The position numbers and the translations under genes were made by a program. A stretch of DNA of 64,000 nt, from the NCBI GenBank assembly GCA_019155185.1, contig CM032797.1, positions 13,068,881-13,132,880 on the forward strand, read 5' to 3'. Origin of the DNA: Beaufortia kweichowensis. Lineage: Eukaryota; Chordata; Actinopteri; Cypriniformes; Gastromyzontidae. This document shows, in pieces, positions 24,085 to 46,888 of the stretch. Position 1 is the first letter of the stretch. Each line of letters starts with the position of its first letter. A model generated the notes under the pieces. It was not told the origin of the DNA, ran no database searches, and worked only from the letters and a program-made list of their open reading frames with translations.

Positions 24085-27000
24085 ATGATATTTTATGTGA
24101 TCATTGATCATGTAGCACTGTCACATGTTGCCTTATGAGAAGCATGTTTGGCTCTTCAGCATAATCATTCCAAATTGTTGTAGTGTTTATTTTGTTAAAT
24201 AGCCTACTGTAGTTCATACTTGGTACAGTGTAAGAAAATTGACAATTATTAACTATTCTCCAAAATCACTACCATTGCTCCATCAGTTTTAGAAATGATC
24301 ATACATTGTTTTCTGGTTTTATTTGCTTGCTTTTTTTTTCTTTTCCATTTTCTTTAATATTTAAAATAATTATTTTATTTGCTTGAACATTTATTTATTC
24401 AATATTCATTTTATTGCAATGTTACACTAGGTGGCAGTGTTTTCACAGGTTAATTCTAAATGTAATGTACATTTTTAATATGACTTATTCCAATGTTATA
24501 TTAAATGAATAATGAGTAATTTGACAGTTTGCACATAAAATAACATTTAAATACATAAATATTTACATTTAAAATTAACAAATTTTACACATTAAAGTAA
24601 TTGGTTCAAATACTTCTTTAGTATTTACAGTTTGATTACACCAAGAAATATTATCTACAATGCAGTAACTAAGGTTAGTAATGCACATGGGAAAGGCCTC
24701 TTTTAACAAAGTGATTCATGTTTGAAAACAGATATGTAACAATATAAAACGCCCAGAACATGACTTTTGATGAGCCAAAGCTTGGTTGTGACCCATGAGA
24801 ACCTTTTTATTTTTAAATATTTACAGATATGATGTCACTTTTCTTTTTGGAGATCTGGCTTTGCCATAACTGTATGTTAGTCAGAATACAATCTTATATT
24901 GGAAAATTAGTTGGTAATGAATTTATCACCAAAAGCATAAGGTTTGGGCAATTTCCAAATGTACTAAAACATAGCTTTTGGGATTTTCAAAGCTATTATT
25001 GCCACGTAATGCCTCCACTAAACCAAATATATCCCAGTGAGCTCCTCACAGTCATTGCTCTCTTGACCATTAATTCAGCCTTTCCATAAAAAAAGAAAGA
25101 AAGCCTTGTGCTAAAACTGGAAAATCAAACATGGACACTTAACAGCAATCATGGTAATGGAGCGTAAAGCTCAATTTTCTGGCCCTGACACTCATTTTGC
25201 CATGTGCTCACTATTAGCAAATAATAACACAGGACCTCGGGCATGCTCCTAATGTGCCTGGGTGGATCAACAGGTGAGTCAGAAGAACAACGCGTCACTG
25301 TCTAAAGTGAAAAACCATTTCATTCTCGTCATCCCTTAGAAATGTATCCATTTCTGTATAGCTGTGAACCTTATTTTGTCTTACTGACATGAGGCCTATG
25401 TTATTGGAAACATGTTCTTGGTCCTGTGATGTCACCGAGTCTCTAACCTAGGTTGACATCAGAAACCAGTCTGGAACTGAAGCTCTTATTATTCACAGTG
25501 GAAACCTCAGCACCATGTTGGGATCTCTGTTATATCATAATAGTTTTTGAGCTTTAGAGCAGTTCTAATAACATCCTTCAAAAGTCATATAGCTGACTAA
25601 TTACTTGGCTATGAGTATTAATTTCATTTATTTACTAGTAGAATTAATACTTGTCAACTCACTCTGTTTTGTATTTTAATGTTCTATCTGTGTTACTTTG
25701 TCTTGCCCATTAGTGAATTCAACTGTGACACTCTCTCATGTCAATGAATCGATCAGGAATGCATTAATGCATTACTATAAATAAAGAGCCCCGCAAAGCT
25801 AATCATGGCCAAGTGCTGAGGCTATAGAGAAAAAACAGCTCTGAAAAAGGCAGCCATGCATGTGAGTTAAAGAGACATATAAATAGACATCATGGTAAAG
25901 GTTTAGTCCAAAGGTTTGGGATGTTTGTTGTCCAATGTGGTTTCACTGATAGTCATTATCACACTCGCAGTATTATAGTCATGAGGTATGTTTTTGATTA
26001 TGGTATTGTTTCAAAATATAAAGTAACGCTTGTTTTAATTTATTTCCCCCTGCAGCCTAGTTTATATCAATAATTCAGAGAGTCCAAGTATTAAAAGATA
26101 TGCCATCCGGTCATCAATCAATACTGGAAATGTGTGTGGGGGTAGGGTAATCAATTTTTTCTGGGAGGACAACACATCCTACAAGCATTTATCAGGCTAT
26201 GAATAGGACATTTTACATTTTCAGAAGAATGAGGGAATTACAGTAGATGATTAAAGTACAGATGGATTTTGGTTTTGAGTTATGGACCTTTTATTTATGG
26301 TGCTAATGGACATAGTTTTAAAATGGATGGATTTAAAACGGGCTCCGTTGGTTTTAGCGTTTTTACCACTTTTTTAGTTGGTCTTCGTTAGCCTCAGATT
26401 ACAAGACCACCATAAACCAGACCAATCAACCAGTTACAGCTAGTTTCAGCTGTAATTTTCAGCAGGGAATGAATTTATTTTATATTTTTATTTTAAACAT
26501 AACTGAGTTGTCAAAAGCTACACGGTTTAGCATGTTTTAATGAAGGTTTGAGTGTAAGGAAACTCCCATCTTACGTGTCAGAAATTATTTTACTGAACTG
26601 CTATCAGAAAAACAATGTATCCAAGTTCATTATATTTATTTACAATCTTAAAAATCTAATCCAAATACTAAATGTTTAGCTACTTACATCTCACAATGCA
26701 CTCCTTCACCATTAAACTGAAACATGACGCTGGAATTCGCGCTAGGCTTCAATCTTTAATTTAATTGGCCAGCAACTTTAGGATTCTTTGATTTGATAGG
26801 TCAACTTAATTATCAAAATGTTTAACATTCACGTGTGCTATTAGACCACTCAAGGCAAAACCGATGAGATCAGAAATCTATGCAGCACCAAATACTGTTA
26901 TTACAGTTATAAACGTTTTTTTTTTTAATTAATCTGTTTTTTAATTATTCTTTTAATTTATCTCTAAAATTAATCTATATTTGTTCATAAACACCATCAA

Positions 27001-30000
27001 AAGTCAAACACCACTATTTATCATTTCTTCATTTTAAATTGTATGCTTCAGGAGCATACCTTATCTTAGACTACTGTAGTTTATGTAATGTCCTTAACAT
27101 GGCATTCCCTGGTTATCCAAGTACTGATAAAATATAAAGTCGGAATACAATGTAATTTTTCTGTTTAGATGCATCTGCTGAATGCATGTAATGTAAAAGT
27201 TTGCCAGTCCTCCATTTAGTTCATTTTAGGGAACAGACGTTAAATAAAATACCAAGAACTTCTTAAAAGTCAAAGGAATGTTGGCAGAATTTCAAAGTTG
27301 AGTCTGTGAGGGAGGAAGACTTGCACCGCGCTTATAAATGAGATTAAATTCAGAGTATGTCACTTGTTTCCCTGTTCCCACACAGCTTGTAACAGCTAAA
27401 AATTAAAATGAAAAAAGAACCTTTCATTCCAACCAAGTGGATTTTTCTGCGTACATAAACTCACCTGGAGCCAAGTTAGTGCTTGTTTAGGTATTAACAG
27501 CCAATGTCTATGTTATCATCATATTTGCTTGTTATTTGTTGAAATGTGGCTTATGGCAAATATTGAAACCATGTATGAATATTTTCATGGTATTTGTAGA
27601 CCAAGGTCATGAACACTACATACAGGTAAGATGTTCTGTCTTTATGTCCATCTTTAATGGCAAATGCTGTTATGATTTATAAACTGTACTTTAAGAGTTC
27701 TGTGTTTGACATGATAATCCATAATCTTAGTGCATAGTAATATTTCATCTTTTTTAAGAAATAATCTTAGTTATGGTTCCACTATATTGGCCCAGTAGCA
27801 TTCAGCATTGAATCTGTCTGTTTTTAAAAACTGCATTTTGAAGCAAATGTCTTGGGTCTTCTGGGAAAGAGAAAATTCCAAGAATCTTTGCTGTTTACAG
27901 TATGACGATGACCCCTTATTTACCACTGTGTATCTGAGACAGCAAGACTTCTTATTATGGCCTCCGTTGTTCACTGTTTATTCCATTGTTCAATTTAATT
28001 TCATTTGTATTGTGTTTTTCACAATACATATTGTGTATTCAAACTCCCTTCCGCTCTTTTTTTTAATGCCCGGGCCACTTTGTTTACCACGCTTCTGTTA
28101 CAATTAAGACCTGAATTTTTGAGATACCTCCATCAACCCCAAGACATTTTTTTCAACTGACATCACAGTGTTATGTCCAGTACTCCTCAGTTCCACCTCA
28201 ATGAATGCGCTAAAAGTCACTCCTCTGATGTTAAGGGTCAAGCATGCTAACATTTTTGTCATTTATCTTGTAATAGCAAGATCTGCCTGTTGATAGTGTG
28301 TTTGTTTTCTCTTTTAATCGAAGAACACCTACACATTTGAACAGTATGCAATATGTAAGTTTGAGGACCTAACATTATATTGTTCTAAAGTATAATTATA
28401 ACCATAACCTCCTGCTTTTTTGGCACGTTTTTAGCCATTTCTAATCAAGATATTAATCCATTTATTTCATGAACTGTTTTACTAGTGAGGACCTCATAGG
28501 TGGGTTTAAAAAATTTTATTATATATTTTCTTTTCAGCTGGCAGGTTTTTACAAAGCAGAATGCCATCATGCTTTGCTGTAGTACTACAGTATATAAAAC
28601 CTGACACACACAGAAACTTTATTATGAGCAATACGACATCAAAGAAAACTTTCATTAGTGTTCAGTTAGTTAAAAATGCAATACAATAGACATGTTTCTC
28701 ATACTGCATTTGGAAACACAGTGTTATAGTGTCATCTATACAATGTACACACGTGACCGCACTAAGAAATATTTTGTTGACATTGCTAGTGACAATGGTA
28801 TTCATAGGTTAGTCTGTGTTTATTAAGTCAGCTTTGAGCATGTTGTCTATTGTTCTCTTAAAAGATAGAATATTTGTCTGTGAATGTCTCAGAACAGCTG
28901 AATTTAATATGCTGCTAAAGGTGAACTAGCGTGAGGTTTTCTCTGGTGAAATACGAGAGCAGGAATGCTCCTTGCTGACATTCACATGTGATTACTCATC
29001 CATCTCTGAATGTGTGTGTGAGAGAGGAGCAGGAACAACATGATGGAGAATGTGAGAAATGGGATATAATCCAGTAAATGGTATTTGCTAAAACCACCAA
29101 AAAATTCCCAGGAGTTTGACACATACTTCCATGGAGGCTTTTATTTAACATAGTTCAGGAAGAGCGTGATCAGGTAATTCAACCAATCAGCATGTCCCTT
29201 TCCTCTGTCCCGTGACAGTTTTGCAGCCAAATTCTGAGCTCAGAGCCCAGACAGCACACCAAATATGCTTTTGTTTGTTATCATATCAGAATACATGAGA
29301 GTGCAAATTTGTGAATATATATTAATAACTTTATTGTAGATTTATGAAATGTTTCATAGCATTCACATCTTTATGGTTTAAATAGGAGAGGTCAACCCTT
29401 GGCCATGTGTTTTGAACACACATGATGACAGCTGAAATGCTCTTTGGCATCCGTTCCTCAGCATTACATTCCAACAACACAAAATAATCTCAGTTTACGA
29501 AATATATTAACATTTTACTTTGAGTAACTGTGAAGAACAGTAAGCAGCTGTTTATAACACAAAATGCTCTCTTTAACACCTTGACCAGCAAATGTGCTAT
29601 ACGAGAGTGTAAAAATAGATACATTAAAAAAAATAAAGAAAAGCAAAATACAATATACAATGTATACAATTCATTCTGACAGAGTTTTCTTATATCGAGT
29701 TTTGTTTCACACAACAACATGACAGTATAAAGCGCGCCATTGCTATAAAGGCAATCAGACCACTCCTGCCATGCAGAATGCTGAAGAATTACTGCTAGGG
29801 TGTTGCAGCCATAAATAGAAAAACATGAGAAAAATGTTTTACATTGTATAACAATCAGAGAAGGTGGGGCAGAAAATTACATGCGAGAGCCTCAAGAAAT
29901 AAACTGAACTGGAATGTGGTGAAGTACCACACGTCTGTTGACAAGACAAACAAGTGACTGGAGATCTCATGTCAGATGACAGAGGTAGGAAACATAGAAA

Positions 30001-30271
30001 CATATCGGGAAACACAGTCTTCTGGCTGATTTTGTGTAGGATTATTGTAAATACTGAAAAAGTAACACAAATTACTGTGTGAAGAGAGCTCAGCTCCATC
30101 ACAGGAGACATTTGAGGAGCAATTATTTAGCTGAAAATATTTCTACCACAGTACAGCCATGCCATTTTATCTGTGTAAATCCCATTGGGACCTCCTCATC
30201 AGGCAGGTCGGATGCATTTTCCTGGGCAGCTCATCTGGTCGTTTTTTGTCCGGGTGTTTGTCATATGAAGA
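24085..30271. other. Gene-poor stretch: myo7b 3' UTR, intergenic DNA, amotl2 3' UTR
   Basis: No convincing coding exon on either strand. The left end holds the myo7b 3' UTR and the right end the amotl2 3' UTR. For amotl2 (- strand), AATAAA hexamers at 29330-29335 and 29140-29145 are candidate polyadenylation signals, giving a 3' UTR of roughly 0.95-1.15 kb. The middle is AT-rich. A short repeat-like stretch at about 27172-27205 (gcatctgctgaatgcatgta) resembles the tail of common fish SINE-like sequences. Open frames at 24829-25089, 27808-28107 and 29839-30111 look like chance. Confidence 0.5.
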
Positions 30272-35112
<4,841 letters not shown>

Positions 35113-36260
35113 TTTATATACAAGTTTTTATGTGAACTAGACCTGCAGGGCAAGAGAAATGTTTGAATTATTTTTATTTTATATTGAGCAATATTTAACA
35201 ACAAACAGTTACTTGTACAAAAACAATGTGGGGAATGCTGTATACATTTATCACTAGTACAAGTAGAAAGGCATTTAAACCACTACACTAAAAATGCTGG
35301 GTTGTTTTTAATCCATTTTTGAGTCAAAAAGGACAAAACCCAATGTTTAGTCCAAAATGCTGGGTTATTCTTAACCCATTGTTGGGTCAAAAAGGACAAA
35401 GCCCAATGCTTAGTCCAAAATGCTGGGTTATTCTTAACCCATTGTTGGGTCAAAAAGGACAAAGCCCAATGTTTAGTCCAAAACTCTGGGTTATTTTTAA
35501 CCCATTGTTGTGTCAAAAAGGGACAAAACTCAATTATTACAGAAGTCTGGGTTATTTTAACTCATGGTTGGACATTTTCTAGGTTAATTTAAGCCAAAGG
35601 TTGAGTTTGTCCCGTTTTGAGCCAACCATGGGTTAAAGATTACCCAGCATTTTTTAGAGTGTAATAATAATAATACAAACCATAACAATAATGATAATAC
35701 ATACAAAAAATAATGTAATAGCCCATATAAATCCAGTTGCAGCAAACAATATAAAAAACAAAAGCCTGAATTCATCCAGCCATGAAAGACACGCGGAGCG
35801 TTCACAAAAGCTCAACAAATACATTCCCATAACCAAACATTCATTAAAGAACGCCCACACATAACACAGTTTTACTTATAAACCATGTATTATAGTGATT
35901 CGTACTGATCGCCAAAAAGTTTAGCTTTACATTTTCACATTCCATTTCTGTTGATCGTGAAAGCGTTTGTTTCCGTTTCCCTGAACAATCCGTAAAACGA
36001 GGATTATAATCCAAATACTCACCAAAAAGTTTAACTCCACACGGATTCCGTTAACGGCATTTATAATAATCCCAGAAATCGCGTCGTATATGTTTTATCT
36101 CATAGTTTCAGTGTTTGCGCGTTTGGGTCTGGTTGGGTTGTGAGGTAGTAGGCGCGCTGTGCTCTCATAAATAACCGAGCACGCCTGGAATGATCGGAAT
36201 TTGTGAGCTCAGGGATCAAAAGTGAATAGAGAGAGAGAGAGAGGGGGGAGAGAGAGTCAT
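35113..36260 (-). promoter_or_regulatory. amotl2: amotl2 5' region: untranslated exon, intron 1 and putative promoter
   Basis: On the - strand a good donor (gtgagt) follows the exon end at 36023, and an acceptor (ctgcag) precedes 35142, so an untranslated exon 1 runs upstream from 36023. A GA-rich run at 36228-36257 marks its probable 5' side. CATTCCA, the TEAD core, occurs at 35938-35944 and, inverted as TGGAATG, at 36186-36192. AMOTL2 is a known YAP-TEAD target in mammals, so these sites fit feedback control. That role is inferred, not shown. Confidence 0.45.
35286..35661. mobile_element. Non-autonomous TA-flanked inverted-repeat element with 63-bp tandem units
   Basis: The left end reads CACTAAAAATGCTGGG after TA (35284-35285). 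The right end reads CCCAGCATTTTTTAGAGTG before TA (35662-35663). The ends are near-perfect inverted repeats, and the flanking TA is the target duplication of Tc1/mariner-type transposons. Inside are about four direct copies of a 63-bp unit (aaaatgctgggttattctta ... cccaatgtttagtcc) plus a partial one, becoming inverted near the right end. There is no transposase gene. Because 63 is divisible by three, a repetitive but meaningless open frame runs through it. It lies in amotl2 intron 1. Confidence 0.75.
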
Positions 36261-39200
36261 TTAACACAGCAGCTGCACTTCGGCTTCCGTCCACCAGACC
36301 TTTCACAGTTTCTTGTTAAAAATAAGGTAATTTAAGAAAAGAGTCCAGTTGTTATAAATAAATGCGGGCTATGCATAAGTATTAACACAGAATCTGATCG
36401 GTGATGTCATTTTATTAGAGAAAAGGGTTTACGTCAAGAGGTGTGACCCAAGTTGAAAGGTATGCAAACATGTTGACACAAAGATACAGGATACAGAATA
36501 CAAGAAGATCAGTCTTTGTTTGTCTAAGCATACCCGCCAAATGCTTAAGCATGTTTTATGTTGGCTGCTCTTTGAGTGTTAGTGACTTATATTCTGCTTT
36601 TAATTGCATGTATTTAATTGAAGATTTTAATAATTACAGTGAACATGTGGGAGTAAAGTTCTCTTTAGTTTGTCTGTTCTTTTGGCCATCTATCAGCATG
36701 AGTTATAGCTTACTTACTTCCTGATGTCATAATATACAAAACACATTCCTGTCGCAGCTCCACACAGATCACAATCTGTAACTAAAACTTTAACAGCCTA
36801 AAGGTGATTTAACATTGTGATGTTTGTAAGACATAGAACTAGCAAATGTACAATTAAATATAAAGATTTCTATAGTCTATAGTCCAAAACAGCATGGAAA
36901 CAGGAAGCAGGGAGGTAACACCCTACAACAGCAGACGGGGTGGCAACTTACTTGCCTTGTGGGTTCGGTATGAACCTAAGATTTCTCCCGTCGAAAGCCA
37001 CAACGAATAGGAAAGGGTGGAATTTTACAGAGTACGCTGTGCCACATGTTTAATCAGTTGGGCTGAACTGTATATTGAGATCCAGCACAAAAAAATTCTA
37101 GGAAAGACTGGCAAAGACAGAAAGAATGGTATTTATAAAAACTATGAAAACTCATTTTAGCCCCGTGTTATGAAACGGAGCAATGCATCATTCACATTCC
37201 CATCTTGTATGGACTGATAAGAGGGTATTTCCGCAACTACATTTCAGACATTGACTCAATGGGAAACAGACGTGCGGTAGACATGTGAATACTTGATTGC
37301 AGGTGTGTGGAAAGGAAGCAGCCATTGGCAAGTCTCTACAAATCAGAGAAAATCTGGAAGAAAGTGTTATGGAATTGAGACACCTCCAAGCAGTATGATA
37401 TCCCATCTAACAGCATTCAGTCTATCTCGCTGTTTATCTCTTTCTCCCTGAAGGCCCCTCAGGGGGCAGAACCAGAATATCTCCATTCCACCCTGATATC
37501 TTTAACCGTTCAGACGGCAACTGCCATGTGGGATTTTTTTAGAGGAATCACAAGACTTGAGAGCTATGAAAAGAAAATAACTAAGAGAAAATGTGGACAG
37601 AATTAGGCTCAGCACAACAGGCATCAGTTGTGGTTATTTGGGTCATCTAAAGCAGGCACTCGCTATGGGGGACTAAAGAGGATTCTCTATTCTCATCACA
37701 ATCCTGTCTTTATTGGTTGCAAATGGCCTGACATATTTTCATGGCACATGTGTGATTTAAGAGGTGGTTGAAACATGACTCACAGAGATAAGACACAATG
37801 GGGTTGTTTATGAACCTGTGCTGCTTCAGGCCGATTTCTGCACATAAAGACCAAACTTGTATTTAATAGCAAAACAAGCTTGTAAGACATAAATACAGTC
37901 AAATGTCTCTAAAGAAACCAAGCGTAACATTCTTTTCTGATTAAATAGGTTGGTAATCCTGGGCCACATAATCAAATAATCTCAAACTTCTTACATCTAA
38001 TAGTGTTTATGCTGCTTGTTTATACATTTAACCTGCTGTATGGTTACTCTTCAGCGGGTACTTTTCCTCTGTGGCTGTGGAAAGGTGAGAGGAAGGATGT
38101 GTGTATGATTCAGTGGGAATGAGAAATAAACATACACATGACTCTTTCTTCCCAGTCTACATGCTTTAAAAGATGGATCTGGGGTGAAAGAGAGAATCAC
38201 ATTTACATATATGTTTTGATGTTTTTGTGCACATGGTATTCTTTCTTTTTCACATTGCCATTCTTTACATTCCATCAGTGGTGTTATTAGAGATAATGAG
38301 CTTCATCTACAACATTCCTCATTACTGGTGTCTCACGCTCACATTGTTCTCATAACTTGCTGCTACTGCAGGCAAATATTTCAACGCCGTAAAATGTAGA
38401 ACAGACAGTACAACACTTGTTTGGTCGTTGTATATGCCATTACACTTTTTTTGAAACGCATTAACTACTCCACAACAGTAAACTATACATTAGTTCATGA
38501 GGGTGAAGTGGTTTTATTTCAATACATGACATTGTAAAAAAACATGCCATTTAACATGATTAGTAATGGAGTTTGTAAAGATCCCCTAGATAGATTTCCA
38601 CTGAACCAGGAGAATGCCGCTTATTCATGTAAGTCCTGCTTCACCCGGCTATGTGTGCCCCTGAGCAAATATCTGCCCCTGCTAATGCTGATCCAGCACA
38701 TAGCTCAACACTCAGCGGTTTCCCCACCAAGGTGGTGGAGAAAGAGTATATAAAAATATACTTTTTTCTTATCTTCCTCAAATTTAAAATAGAATATGTG
38801 GCATTCACTGCACTGTAAATACTACTTTTACAAACAGTTTTTATAATCAAAAAACAAAACAACAATCCACTTTGTGCCAGTAGTACTAAAGGACCATGAA
38901 CTGCAAACATTCTACTGTACATTGACCAGTTTATTTCTAGGAATGTACTCGGTAGTTTGCTATATACCCACTGACTTCATACAGTACATGCATTAAAACC
39001 AAGTATTTGCATTAGACATTGTCGGTTGCATTGGTCATAACCATGTTCACATTCTGCATTACCCATTTTGTTATCTGTAATGGCACCCAAACTGCTGATA
39101 AGATAGTGGGTAAATAACAGGCGTGTTATTTGTAAGGAGATAGCAGAATGCTCAAGTACAACTAGACTTCCCTGTTAATAATCCAGTCAGCTTTATAGTT

Positions 39201-40812
39201 GTTTCGTAGTTAGACTAAGAACACAGAACACAAAATGAAAATCCAGGTATTCATTACTAAGAAACTATGTCAGCTGAGAGAACTTAAAATAGTGTATAGT
39301 TTTTCACACTGAAAAAGAGTCACTCTGTGGAATCTCATCTTCACCACTGTGGAAAAATGTCCTTGAATACGAGTCATTTCAGCTGAAAATAACTTGACCC
39401 AGACAATGCGTGCAATGCCAGCATAGTCCCCAAAAAATGCTAAATATATTTTTTCTTCATTTACATCTTCATGTTTTACTTACTGTACTATAGATACCTA
39501 CAGTACATAAACAGAGTATATCTAATCTGCTAAGTATCTGAACATGAATCCAGATTCTTTACAGAAGTGTATTATAATGTGTAAGTAGTGCATGACTTTT
39601 TGGCCAAATATAGTTTTTTTCCTATGCGAGATGCCATTCAACTGGAGGAAGTTATATGAGCATAGGCTCAGTTTACATTTAGGCAGACAGGCAGCAGCTA
39701 GTTCTGTGTGTATTGTTACACTTCAATGGATATGAGGCAGGAATATAGACATGTCACGCAGACTGATATTGATTTCATTATATAACAGAGGTTCTATTGG
39801 GCGCAGAGAAGAGAAACAGTCGTTTATGTTGTATAAATGTAGAAATGAATGCAGGAAACAAGGCGATACATGTAGGTGCTTAACGTAATTCCCCTCACAG
39901 GGAGCATGAATACTTTTACATCCTCTTTACAACAATAGGAGCTGGTGAAAACATTAGTACAGTCATACACACATCAGTCCAAAGACAATTCAAATGTTCA
40001 GTTGGCACTTATATTCATTTTGAGTGATAAGACATGCAAGACAGTGTTAGCGTGGGAATTATGAGTGGAATGTGAAGGTCACGACCAACAGCATATCACA
40101 GGAAACACACAGAGTGCATCCGGTAAGGACAAAAAGAGGAACGAAACATAACTTTAAAACGGTATGTAAGACAACAGCTTTTGTGCATTTCAAAGATTAT
40201 CACTTTCACATCTCTTGTTTGTACTAAATAAACAAAAAATACATACAGCAGACCTAAATAAAGCACAAAATACAACAGCAAGAATCTGCAGATATTTGGA
40301 GTGTGCTGAAATGTCCAGGTCATAGCATTTAAAAAACAGTTATATACAGAGTAAAGTACTACTACCTCAGTGCTTATCTTAAACAAGCACATGACTAGTA
40401 TGTGGAAAATCACAAGTATGAAGTTCCTGATAATAAAAGTATTTGTTTTAACATAATTCTGGTGCCATTCATGTGAAGTTATTCAGAAAACTTGCCTCTT
40501 AACCTTTTATAGATCTATTCACATTCCTCTCTGCAGACTTGCACAATATTTGTCAGAGATGAGATACAGTCCAGCTCATACTGGGATTACTGTTATGCAC
40601 TGCAACTAATCTTCACTTTGTCATTCCAATAGACAGTTTGGTCATGGGGTTTCAAACTAATTTAAAACAGGTGAACTAGCTGACATTATTTAGGGAGCTA
40701 TTACAATAAACAGCCAAGCAGGAGAAGAGTTTCCATACTTTTGTGTTAAGGTAGCTTGGGTTTTCCACACTGTTGTGCCTTTAATTCACCAATAATTATC
40801 TTTCCAGCTGGA
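36261..40812. other. Intergenic DNA upstream of amotl2
   Basis: No coding exon, RNA gene or clear transposon recognised on either strand. Composition is plain and AT-rich. The region may hold regulatory elements of amotl2, but nothing in the sequence alone identifies them. Confidence 0.45.
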
Positions 40813-40995
40813 ATGGATGCGTGCAATGTGCTGAATTGTCATTATTATGAATGGATTGGACCTGGATATGAGCCATACTGGGTGAATTGGGGAAGACTGA
40901 ACAACCTAAGGGAGTATCGGAAATGGTTGCAGAGCAATGATGCTGTTCGATTATTCACACAAGAGCAAAAACTGGGATTACAACACAGACCCTAA
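40813..40995 (+). CDS. Unrecognised 60-codon ORF or exon, aromatic-rich
   Basis: A 60-residue frame starts MDACNVLNCHYYEWIGPGYE and ends GLQHRP before a TAA at 40993-40995. It is rich in Trp and Tyr (about eight) with two early Cys, which is unusual for chance translation in AT-rich DNA. A plausible acceptor (tctttccag, ending 40807) sits just upstream, so it could be a terminal exon of a longer gene; in that reading the frame continues as AGMDAC. I found no convincing upstream exon and do not recognise the family. It could be a small ciliary-type protein, a pseudogene fragment or chance. Confidence 0.3.
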   Translation: MDACNVLNCHYYEWIGPGYEPYWVNWGRLNNLREYRKWLQSNDAVRLFTQEQKLGLQHRP

Positions 40996-42450
40996 TTAAC
41001 TATAAATGCTTATATAGTATTACTGTTTCTTTTAAATCTCTTTTCACAACTTTAAAGACCCACAATACTCAAGATTGTCATAATTAATGCAACAAATTAT
41101 TTACTGATGAAGCCAATTTGCAAAACACGCAAAATGTCCAACTGCAGTTCAAAGTTTTTCTATACCTACTTGGCACAACTTTCAGACATGACCAAACAAT
41201 GACAAAACATAAAAGATATAGAATGTCTTTGCTACATAAAAGCAAGATTAAATGCTTAAATCAGCACATCATAAATATGAACCCTCTTGGCACTCCAGGA
41301 GCAAAACCAGAACCAGCTTTCTGTACATTCTGCAGTCCCGTCTCATGATGGATGCAGCCTGCATTGCCAAATGTCTCCTCATAGAAAAACATTTTCTTTC
41401 ATGCTCTGCTGAGATTTAGGGTCCACCGTAATACATTCCTCGCTCCTTATTTGTTGGGTCTTAAAGAACAGGTAACCATAGCAACCCTGCACCATTCCAA
41501 AAATGTCTGGCCCCTGGCCTGACACAACACCATCTGTCGAGAGTGTGTATTTTACATACTTTATAGACAGAAGAAAAAAATTGTAAACTGAGATTTCTGA
41601 TAAATTTGTTCACTGTTTTTGTACAAATTCCTATCAAAGTAAACAAGAAGCTTTGTGTTGACATACATAATGCTTTGACATTAGCAACAGAATATTTCCA
41701 AGAGCTCCACATGGTTGTCATTAACATTCCAAGTGCTCTCTCTCGCTCTCTCTCTCATTCTCTCTCACTTCTCCCTTTTGTCTCTTGAGGAGGCCAAAGA
41801 GGAAAATTGACAGTATTGGCTCGAGACCATACATTCCATGGGATGTGTCAAAACCGTTCTCTGAAAAGCAGAGAAGGCCCACGTAGGAACACTTGGAGAC
41901 ATACACACACACTCAAAACAAAGAGTGGAAAAGCATGGTTGATAATCGCAACAGATTTTAAATGTTTGCCAGGCCGAAACAGAAATTATCAGAAGTTATC
42001 ACATACATACATATTTCATCCCAATCTGGGTTACATTATTATGTGACTTCAGGCTTTTTCAGGTCAATGACCTCTTGGTGAATAGACAGATGGAGCAGAA
42101 ACCCGTTACATATTGTAAAAAATGTGTTTTGCATTTTAAGCCTGACCTAAAATTACACTTGCATAAGACTATATGAATTTATTTACATATTTTGAGGCTC
42201 ATATTGTTATGATGTTTATATTGCAAAGCCCTTTAGATCATCATCATTTTTAATATTCTTGCTTTAACAAAGTCATACAAATTAGCATTCATTTAATACA
42301 TTTTATTGTGGGAGAGACATAAAACACTGAACAATAAAAACTTCTTGAGCTTCTTATTTCTAGTTTTGGTTAAAGTTAACAATAATAAAACAATCTATCT
42401 ATTGCAGCGAAATCTGATACTGAGATTTAATTTCTGGAGTCATTTTATTA
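40996..42450. other. Intergenic DNA and aire 3' UTR
   Basis: The right end is the short aire 3' UTR (- strand). An AATAAA hexamer lies one base after the stop (42444-42449) and another at 42302-42307, the latter giving a 3' UTR of about 150-170 bases. A CT-rich simple repeat occupies 41738-41775. Nothing else supportable was seen. Confidence 0.5.

Positions 42451-46883
<4,433 letters not shown>

Positions 46884-46888
<5 letters not shown>

Noticed and set aside
35283..35582. Repetitive protein-coding frames on both strands (about 21-residue repeats)
   Set aside because: They are translations of a 63-bp tandem unit inside a transposon-like element. The length is divisible by three, so open frames persist by chance.
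35286..35600. CRISPR-like array of direct repeats
   Set aside because: Units are contiguous with no unique spacers, the genome is vertebrate, and the element has transposon ends.
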